NCBI GenBank assembly: GCA_947472635.1
Contig: CANJDY010000113.1
Coordinates: 1-8,289 of the forward strand
Direction of reading: 5' to 3'
DNA from: Chitinophagaceae bacterium
Lineage (GTDB): Bacteria; Bacteroidota; Bacteroidia; Chitinophagales; Chitinophagaceae
Length of the DNA: 8,289 bases
Shown: positions 1 to 4,464 of the stretch, piece after piece
Layout: each line of letters starts with the position of its first letter
Numbering within the stretch: position 1 is the stretch's first letter
Translations under genes and position numbers: made by a program
The notes under the pieces: model-generated
What the model was told of the DNA's origin: nothing
Seen by the model: the letters and a program-made list of their open reading frames with translations, nothing else
Database searches by the model: none

Positions 1-1
1 T

Positions 2-583
2 CAACGGGCTATTGAAAAAAATAAAGGGGATATCCATGAATTGACTGCAAGTGTTGCTCGAACGTTGGTAGAGCAAATTGACCACCTGAGCCAAATTGCA
101 GCAGAGTTTTCGCAGTTTGCCAATATTGGAAATCCCCGCAGAGAGGTATTTGATCTGAATGAAACCATTCAGTTATTGATACAATTACATTCAGTAGAGG
201 ACAATCTAGACCTTAGTTGGAAGCCCGAGGATGCAAAGGTGCTGATAACTGCAGATCGAACCCATATTAACCGTCTATTTACCAATCTGATTCAAAATGC
301 TCTGCAGTCCGTTCCAGATGGAAGGAGGGCTACCATTACTGTTACAGAAAAGCTACTCCAAAAAATGGTGCAGATCACGGTTCATGATAATGGGGCAGGT
401 ATTGCCGAAGCGGTCCGCTCAAAAATATTCACGCCTAATTTTACCACCAAAAATTCTGGTACAGGTTTGGGCTTGGCGATGTGCAAAGGGATCGTAGAGG
501 AATGCAAAGGCAATATATGGTTTGAAACTGTTTTAGGAGAGGGGACTACCTTCTTTGTGGAGCTTCCCTTAACCGACCAGTAA
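2..583 (+). CDS. Sensor histidine kinase, NtrY-like, C-terminal part (5' end outside window)
   Basis: The frame is open to the left edge, so this is the last 193 residues of a longer kinase; a TTG at 41 is an internal Leu, not a start. The fragment begins in the second half of the dimerisation/phosphoacceptor helical hairpin (EQIDHLSQIAAEFSQFANI), which resembles NtrY-type kinases; the H-box histidine lies upstream of the window. A complete HATPase_c domain follows, with fragment numbering: N-box NLIQNAL around Asn99, G1 box DNGAG at 129-133, F-box FTPNFTTK at 143-150 and G2 box GTGLGL at 153-158. By family, it autophosphorylates from ATP and passes phosphate to a response regulator. No regulator is visible, so the signal and target are unknown. 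Its TAA directly abuts the stop of the convergent PolX gene. The HATPase call is firm; the NtrY-like label is an inference from the helix sequence. Confidence 0.9.
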   Translation, partial: QRAIEKNKGDIHELTASVARTLVEQIDHLSQIAAEFSQFANIGNPRREVFDLNETIQLLIQLHSVEDNLDLSWKPEDAKVLITADRTHINRLFTNLIQNALQSVPDGRRATITVTEKLLQKMVQITVHDNGAGIAEAVRSKIFTPNFTTKNSGTGLGLAMCKGIVEECKGNIWFETVLGEGTTFFVELPLTDQ

Positions 584-2254
584 TTATTTTTTCCTATTGA
601 TTAAATATTGTTCCAGCTCCTTCAATCCGAAGCTGCTCAGATTTTTCTCCTTGGTCAGCAGTGATTTTTGAGCTACCAGTACACCATACCTGATGTCATC
701 GAATCCTTCTGGTGAGTGTGCATCCGGATTAATGGATAGTAGCACGTTTTTCTCCAATGCATAATCTATATGCCTCCAATCAATATCTAATCGGCTTGGA
801 TGGGCATTTAATTCTATCACTACCTGGTTGGCTGCACAAGCATCAATGATGCGTTTATGATCTACAGGATAACCTTTTCGGCTTAATAATAATCTTCCGG
901 TCATATGACCAAGAATGGTGGTAAAAGGGTTTTCGATGGCATTCATTAATCGTTGCATCGCTTTTTCCTCACTCATTTTTAAGTTAGAGTGAATAGATGC
1001 AATCACCAGATCGAAGGTCGCTAGTAGTTGGTTACTGTAGTCAAGACTGCCATCATTTAAGATATCACTTTCAATGCTTTTAAATATTTTGAAGGGCGCT
1101 AGTTGAATATTTAATGCATCAATACATGCATGCTGTTCTTTTAACCTTTCTTCTTTCAGGCCATTTGCATAAAAGGCTGATTTGCTGTGATCGCTGATTA
1201 CAAGGTATTCAAATCCCTTTTCAATGGCTTTGTTCGCCATTTCTGCGATTGTATTGCTACCATCACTCCAGTTGCTATGGCTGTGAATAATGCCCTTAAT
1301 ATCTGAAACCGCTAATAGGGAGGGTAACGCATGTTGTTTTGCCCAATCCAGTGTAAGCGCTTTCTCTCTTTGGCAAGCGGGAACAAATTGTAAAGCAGCC
1401 TGGTTAAATATTGCTTCCTCATTCTCACAAGATGAATAGTCGATACTAGGAAATTGCTGTGTAAATGCAGTCGCAAATTCGTCCGCGCAACTCTTCATAA
1501 AAATTAGTTTCATCCTATTCTTACTATCACAACTATAGAGTCGAATTTTTATACCAGCGGATATCCTGCATAGTAGATCAGCTTCATTTTCCTCAATGAT
1601 CTCAAAATCTTCTCCACCCGACAATACTTTTACCATATTTTGTATGGAATCATCCAGTACAATTTCGAGTTCGTGTATAATTTCCAGTTGTCTTTTAAAG
1701 GCACCGGTAAAAGCAATGTTTTTTTCGGGGAATAGCAGTGAAAAAAAACTTTGGATGGCTTCCTGAAGAGGTTCTATCTGAGAATAAAGAAAACTGCCCT
1801 GGCTCTTTAAATAGAACTCAATTGTTTCCATTACATTTTGTTGGGTTTTTTCGCCGAACCCCTTGTATAATTTGAGCCGGTTTTCCTTACAGGCATATAA
1901 AAGCTCCCCAATACTTTCAATTTCCATTTCTTTCCAAATAGTAGCAATTTTTTTCGGTCCAATACCTTTGATGTTTAGCATCTCCAACACTCCGGGTGGA
2001 GTTTTTGCAATCATCTCTTCCAGTGCTTGTAATACGCCAGTGGTTAACAATTCAATTACCTTTTTACCGGCTGATTCGCCAATCCCTTTAATGCCAGCTA
2101 ATTTATCAGTAGGGGTTTCACTTAGCTGTATAGGTAATTTTTCTATTGTAAATGCCGCAGCCGCATAAGATTTGGCCTTAAAGCTGTTTTCATTGTGGAT
2201 GTCCATCAATTTAGCTAATAAAGAGAACGACTCTGCAATCTGGTAATTATTCAT
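584..2254 (-). CDS. PolX-family protein: HhH repeats, degenerate polymerase palm, intact PHP exonuclease/phosphoesterase domain
   Basis: The protein has 556 residues from ATG at 2254. An in-frame TTG at 2260 is possible but falls inside a -7-like element, so ATG is preferred. An 8-kDa-like N-terminal helical domain carries helix-hairpin-helix motifs (IKGIG near 55-59, IKGIG near 95-99, KGFGEK near 131-136). A palm-like region follows at about 178-290, then a PHP domain from about 318 to 535. All expected PHP metal ligands are present: H324-S-H326, D331, H356, E395, H422, H450, D511 and H513. The family's 3'-5' exonuclease and AP-endonuclease/phosphatase activities reside in this domain. The palm is unusual: the usual GSxRR...GDIDLL catalytic stretch reads GAFKR...HELEIVL. 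The two metal-binding Asp are therefore Glu195 and Glu197, and the third Asp position appears to be Arg238. I infer a DNA-repair nuclease with little or no polymerase activity. Genes in databases may be called polX or 'DNA polymerase/3'-5' exonuclease'. It is the only gene of its transcription unit visible here. Confidence 0.88.
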   Translation of the reverse strand: MNNYQIAESFSLLAKLMDIHNENSFKAKSYAAAAFTIEKLPIQLSETPTDKLAGIKGIGESAGKKVIELLTTGVLQALEEMIAKTPPGVLEMLNIKGIGPKKIATIWKEMEIESIGELLYACKENRLKLYKGFGEKTQQNVMETIEFYLKSQGSFLYSQIEPLQEAIQSFFSLLFPEKNIAFTGAFKRQLEIIHELEIVLDDSIQNMVKVLSGGEDFEIIEENEADLLCRISAGIKIRLYSCDSKNRMKLIFMKSCADEFATAFTQQFPSIDYSSCENEEAIFNQAALQFVPACQREKALTLDWAKQHALPSLLAVSDIKGIIHSHSNWSDGSNTIAEMANKAIEKGFEYLVISDHSKSAFYANGLKEERLKEQHACIDALNIQLAPFKIFKSIESDILNDGSLDYSNQLLATFDLVIASIHSNLKMSEEKAMQRLMNAIENPFTTILGHMTGRLLLSRKGYPVDHKRIIDACAANQVVIELNAHPSRLDIDWRHIDYALEKNVLLSINPDAHSPEGFDDIRYGVLVAQKSLLTKEKNLSSFGLKELEQYLINRKK

Positions 2255-2257
2255 AGT

Positions 2258-2265
2258 CAAATGTA
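2258..2265 (-). promoter_or_regulatory. Candidate -7 promoter element of the PolX/PHP gene (TACATTTG)
   Basis: On the minus strand TACATTTG matches the Bacteroidota -7 consensus TAnnTTTG exactly and ends three bases before the ATG at 2254. No TTG is found at the usual distance of about 19 bases upstream. If used, transcription would begin at or very near the ATG, giving a leaderless mRNA and ruling out the TTG start at 2260. An eight-base, AT-rich match can arise by chance. Confidence 0.35.
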
Positions 2266-2418
2266 AATCGAATTTTTAAAATTCTTCTGTAAGTAACAAT
2301 CATATTGTGGGGCAGTAATTTCCTTAGTAGTCATTTGGACCCTTCGGACAATACTAAATGGTGCAGGGGAGTAGGCCAAAATAAAGAGAAATGGAATAGA
2401 GGGGCAGGGCATACAAGC

Positions 2419-2448
2419 AAAAAGTCCCGGCAATTGCCAGGACTTTTT
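2419..2448 (-). terminator. Hairpin terminator below the KKAPA-repeat gene, bidirectional-looking
   Basis: The arms AAAAAGTCC (2419-2427) and GGACTTTTT (2440-2448) enclose GGC-AATT-GCC, with a single C/A mismatch between the two stem parts. Read on the minus strand it lies 29 bp past the KKAPA gene stop and ends in a T run, as expected for an intrinsic terminator of the rplU-rpmA-KKAPA cluster. Because the stem is A/T-flanked on both sides, it could also stop plus-strand transcription, but no plus-strand gene precedes it closely. Confidence 0.85.
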
Positions 2449-2476
2449 TATTAGTTTCGCTTTTAAAAAGCAAAGC

Positions 2477-2716
2477 TTACTTCTTTTTTGCAGCAGCTTT
2501 TTTAGCTGGAGCTTTTTTAGCTGGAGCTTTCTTAGCTGGAGCTTTTTTAGCTGGAGCTTTCTTAGCTGGAGCCTTTTTAGCTGGAGCTTTTTTAGCTGGA
2601 GCCTTTTTAGCTGGAGCAGCTTTTTTAGCTGGAGCTTTCTTTGCTGGAGCAGCTTTTTTTGCAGGAGCAGCTTTCTTTGCTGGTGCTTTTTTTGCAGCTT
2701 TTTTTGCAGTTGCCAT
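2477..2716 (-). CDS. Histone H1-tail-like Lys/Ala/Pro repeat protein (79 aa)
   Basis: After MATAKKAA the protein is built from nine KKAPA and three KKAAPA units and ends KKAAAKKK. My count gives 31 Lys, 34 Ala, 12 Pro, one Thr and one Met, so it has no acidic, aromatic or other residues. Such sequences resemble the C-terminal tails of eukaryotic histone H1 and bacterial H1-like proteins (Hc1/HctB, BpH1, the AlgP tail). These bind nucleic acid through charge and are disordered. A nucleoid- or RNA-binding role is therefore an inference from composition. No globular domain, signal peptide or membrane segment is present. The gene lies 80 bp after rpmA on the same strand, has its own promoter-like sequence and is followed by a strong terminator. 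An expressed gene is supported by that context and by the clean ATG and TAA framing; the exact function is unknown. Confidence 0.82.
   Translation of the reverse strand: MATAKKAAKKAPAKKAAPAKKAAPAKKAPAKKAAPAKKAPAKKAPAKKAPAKKAPAKKAPAKKAPAKKAPAKKAAAKKK
2502..2639. repeat. Tandem 15-bp repeat array encoding the KKAPA units
   Basis: Seven consecutive 15-bp copies starting TTAGCTGGAGC run from 2502 to 2606 on the plus strand. They are followed by one 18-bp variant (2607-2624) and another 15-bp copy (2625-2639). Copies differ only at the last few bases, in the order TTTT, TTTC, TTTT, TTTC, CTTT, TTTT, CTTT. This alternation suggests duplication of 30-bp double units. Beyond 2640, toward the gene's 5' end, the units become diverged (TTTGCTGGAGC, TTTGCAGGAGC, TTTGCTGGTGC). 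Confidence 0.9.
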
Positions 2717-2751
2717 GTTCTTTAAAATTTAATTGGTTAGTAAATAATACT

Positions 2752-2781
2752 TAAAAGTAAAAATATTTTCTAAACTACCAA
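2752..2781 (-). promoter_or_regulatory. Candidate promoter of the KKAPA-repeat gene (TTG-N19-TACTTTTA)
   Basis: On the minus strand TTG (2781-2779) is separated by exactly 19 bases from TACTTTTA (2759-2752). This matches the Bacteroidota -33/-7 arrangement TTG-N19-TAnnTTTG apart from the last base. It lies in the rpmA-KKAPA spacer and would give a leader of roughly 30 bases ahead of the ATG at 2716. That would allow the repeat protein to be expressed separately from the ribosomal genes. The region is very A/T-rich, so chance matches are a real risk. Confidence 0.45.
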
Positions 2782-2796
2782 AAAAAACTTTATTAT

Positions 2797-3063
2797 TTAT
2801 GCAGAAATTTCTACCGCATTGATAGAAATAAAGCTCTTGTCGCCTCTTCCTTTTTTAAATTCTACGATACCATCAGACAGTGCAAAAATTGTAAAATCTT
2901 TTCCAAGACCAACATTTTTACCTGGATGATACACAGTGCCACGTTGACGTACAATGATATTTCCTGCAATGGCGGGTTGTCCGCCATAGATTTTTACACC
3001 TAATCTTTTGCTTTGTGAATCACGGCCATTTTTAACCGAACCCTCACCTTTTTTATGTGCCAT
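2797..3063 (-). CDS. rpmA: 50S ribosomal protein L27
   Basis: This is an 88-residue protein of normal length. The N-terminus [16 protein letters not shown] and the central [19 protein letters not shown] (34-52) are the family's defining segments. The basic N-terminal tail reaches toward the peptidyl-transferase centre of the 50S subunit, where L27 helps tRNA substrate placement and subunit assembly. The tail starts directly at Met-Ala-His-Lys, without the cleavable extension found in many Firmicutes. The gene follows rplU after 109 bp, the conserved L21-L27 order. That spacer is longer than usual for this pair and contains nested inverted repeats. There is no Shine-Dalgarno sequence; the region before the ATG is an A-rich run, as is common in this phylum. 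Confidence 0.98.
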   Translation of the reverse strand: MAHKKGEGSVKNGRDSQSKRLGVKIYGGQPAIAGNIIVRQRGTVYHPGKNVGLGKDFTIFALSDGIVEFKKGRGDKSFISINAVEISA

Positions 3064-3096
3064 TTTAAATTATTTTTTTTTATTTCAAATTTCAAT

Positions 3097-3172
3097 TTAC
3101 AGGCTAATTTGTTCATTTATGGCATTTTGACAAAATTTCACTGATGTCGCCATAATAAAAAATACCCTGTAA
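3097..3172 (-). promoter_or_regulatory. Nested inverted repeats in the rplU-rpmA spacer, possible mRNA structure
   Basis: The outer arms TTACAGG (3097-3103) and CCTGTAA (3166-3172) are perfect 7-bp complements; the right arm touches the rplU stop codon. Inside, TTATGGC (3117-3123) pairs with GCCATAA (3149-3155). Inside that, GACA (3129-3132) pairs with TGTC (3145-3148) around a 12-base loop. In the transcript this could fold into a long interrupted hairpin between the L21 stop and the L27 start. It lacks a T run directly after the stem, so it does not look like a standard intrinsic terminator. A processing site, 3'-end stabiliser, attenuator or protein-binding site are all possible. Confidence 0.4.
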
Positions 3173-3478
3173 TTAAGCGATCTCAGTCACTTGTATTTTT
3201 GTGTAATGTGTACGATGTCCGTGCTTTTTACGGAAACCTTTTCTTCTTTTCATTTTAAAGGCAATTACTTTATCGCCCTGTACTAAGTCAAGTAAAATTT
3301 CAGCTTTTACGATTGCTTTCACGCTGGTACCGATGGATATCGTGCCTGCATTGTCGGTCATCAGAACGTCTGAAAACTCAACTTTGTCGCCACTCTTACC
3401 CTCGATATGCGGTACATACAAGCTATCGCCTGCTTTCACTTTAAACTGTTGACCTGCTATTTTTACTACTGCTAACAT
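3173..3478 (-). CDS. rplU: 50S ribosomal protein L21
   Basis: The 101-residue length fits the L21 family. The N-terminus LAVVKIAGQQFKVKAGD forms the start of the beta-barrel, and the C-terminal basic signature KRRKGFRKKHGHR (78-90) followed by HYTKIQV is diagnostic. L21 binds 23S rRNA in the 50S subunit and its position is close to L20. The gene is first in the minus-strand cluster with rpmA. An exact TAnnTTTG element lies about 20 bases upstream of the ATG, so the leader is very short. That leaves little room for a leader-based autoregulatory structure. The gene is divergent from the plsC-like gene across 190 bp. Confidence 0.98.
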   Translation of the reverse strand: MLAVVKIAGQQFKVKAGDSLYVPHIEGKSGDKVEFSDVLMTDNAGTISIGTSVKAIVKAEILLDLVQGDKVIAFKMKRRKGFRKKHGHRTHYTKIQVTEIA

Positions 3479-3498
3479 ATAACCAAAATTTAGGACGG

Positions 3499-3506
3499 CA
3501 AAGGTA
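3499..3506 (-). promoter_or_regulatory. Candidate -7 promoter element of rplU (TACCTTTG)
   Basis: TACCTTTG on the minus strand is an exact match to TAnnTTTG. It lies 20 bases before the rplU start, a typical place for a strongly expressed ribosomal gene in this phylum. I found no TTG at the -33 spacing. The predicted leader is about 15-17 bases. Confidence 0.6.
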
Positions 3507-3580
3507 AGGGAATTCAGATTAAATGGAGAGAATTATAAAAGGGATTTTTAGAAAAAACAGGTTTCCCTTGATTTTATTAG

Positions 3581-3600
3581 TGGTTTTAAGTGTAAAACCA
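3581..3600. repeat. Perfect 7-bp inverted repeat in the rplU/plsC divergent region
   Basis: TGGTTTT (3581-3587) and AAAACCA (3594-3600) flank a 6-base loop (AAGTGT). The element sits between the two divergent transcription starts, about 75 bp from the rplU -7 box and about 70 bp before the plsC ATG. It could be an operator or a small hairpin. A/T-rich arms of this length also occur by chance. Confidence 0.35.
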
Positions 3601-3651
3601 TACAACTAGGGCTAAAAATACTAACTAAATATCGGTGCGTAATAAACTTAT

Positions 3652-3659
3652 TATATTCG
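3652..3659 (+). promoter_or_regulatory. Weak candidate -7 element ahead of the plsC-priA-murB run (TATATTCG)
   Basis: TATATTCG differs from TAnnTTTG at one base and ends nine bases before the plsC ATG at 3669. No TTG lies at the expected upstream spacing. It is the best promoter-like match in the plus-strand leader region, but weak. Confidence 0.25.
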
Positions 3660-3668
3660 CTTTTTATT

Positions 3669-4442
3669 ATGAAACATATCTTTTTGCTATTTAGGGTGCT
3701 TTTTTCCTTGTATGGATTGGTGCTTTTTATACTTTTTCTGCTATTGATTTTCCCATGGGTGATCGGGGCTTCTTTTTTCGGAAAAATCAGGGGTGGAAAT
3801 TTTATTTATCGAATATGTCAGTTTTGGGCTGATGCCATGATGTTATTTTGGGGTATTCGCCACCGTAATTTTTTTGAGATACCACATAATAAAAATAATC
3901 AATACGTTTTTATTTTCAACCATATTTCCTACATGGATATTCCTATTATCATGAAGGCAATTCGAAAGCAGCCTTTTAGGATTTTGGGAAAATCGGAAAT
4001 GTCTAAGATACCCCTATTCGGTTTTCTATACCGTAATGCGGTGGTAATGGTAGATCGAAGCAGTGCAGAGCGAAGGGCAAAAAGTGTACTGCAATTAAAA
4101 GCCTTTATTAGAAAAGGGATATCGGTAGTAATTGCCCCAGAGGGAACATTCAACATGACTAGCAGCCCACTAAAGGAGTTTTATGACGGAGCATTTAAAA
4201 TTGCGATTGAAACTCAAACACCCATTAAGCCAATTTTATTTTTGGATACCTACCATCGGATGCATTACAAAAGTATATTTACATTATTACCAGGTAGATC
4301 AAGGGCAATCTTTCTGGAAGAAATAAGCGTGGAAGGGCTGACACTTGATGACTTGCAGCTCTTGAAGAAAAAGGTGTACGATATAATGGAACAGAAATTG
4401 GTTGACTACCAGGTAAGTTGGATAAAACCAGCTTACAAATAA
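3669..4442 (+). CDS. Lysophospholipid acyltransferase, PlsC family (1-acylglycerol-3-phosphate acyltransferase)
   Basis: The protein has 257 residues. Residues 3-36 are strongly hydrophobic and form a probable N-terminal membrane anchor. The acyltransferase motifs are in order: catalytic NHISYMD at 84-90 (the HX4D pair H85/D90), VMVDRSS at 126-132 (motif II region), APEGTF at 156-161 (the usual PEGT glycerophosphate-binding motif, preceded here by Ala), and TPIKPILF at 184-191 (motif IV). The family transfers an acyl chain from acyl-ACP or acyl-CoA to lysophosphatidic acid, giving phosphatidic acid for membrane phospholipids. Other acceptors such as aminolipids are known for related enzymes, so the substrate is inferred. 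The gene starts the plus-strand run and ends 22 bp before priA. The ATG is the first in frame and directly precedes the hydrophobic segment. Confidence 0.9.
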   Translation: MKHIFLLFRVLFSLYGLVLFILFLLLIFPWVIGASFFGKIRGGNFIYRICQFWADAMMLFWGIRHRNFFEIPHNKNNQYVFIFNHISYMDIPIIMKAIRKQPFRILGKSEMSKIPLFGFLYRNAVVMVDRSSAERRAKSVLQLKAFIRKGISVVIAPEGTFNMTSSPLKEFYDGAFKIAIETQTPIKPILFLDTYHRMHYKSIFTLLPGRSRAIFLEEISVEGLTLDDLQLLKKKVYDIMEQKLVDYQVSWIKPAYK

Positions 4443-4464
4443 AATGCGGCTATAATAATATTGA

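Noticed and set aside
41..43. TTG as start codon of the left-edge kinase
   Set aside because: The frame continues without a stop to the window edge and the upstream residues fit the helical dimerisation region, so the gene begins outside the window.
1863..2168. 101-codon open frame on the plus strand inside the PolX/PHP gene
   Set aside because: It is antisense to the clear helix-hairpin-helix coding region, and its product is low-complexity hydrophobic/serine sequence with no recognisable domain.
2266..2418. Possible small gene or RNA in the gap between the PolX/PHP gene and the terminator
   Set aside because: There is no open frame of note, no convincing promoter and no stable hairpin before 2419; only short direct repeats such as GGAC were seen.
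2491..2716. Regular short repeats that might suggest a CRISPR array or low-complexity non-coding DNA
   Set aside because: The units are 15-18 bp, adjoin without spacers, stay in one reading frame and encode KKAPA with ATG and TAA framing, so this is a repeat within a gene.
3929..4156. 75-codon minus-strand open frame in the plsC-like gene
   Set aside because: It is the complement of the conserved acyltransferase motifs and has no independent support.
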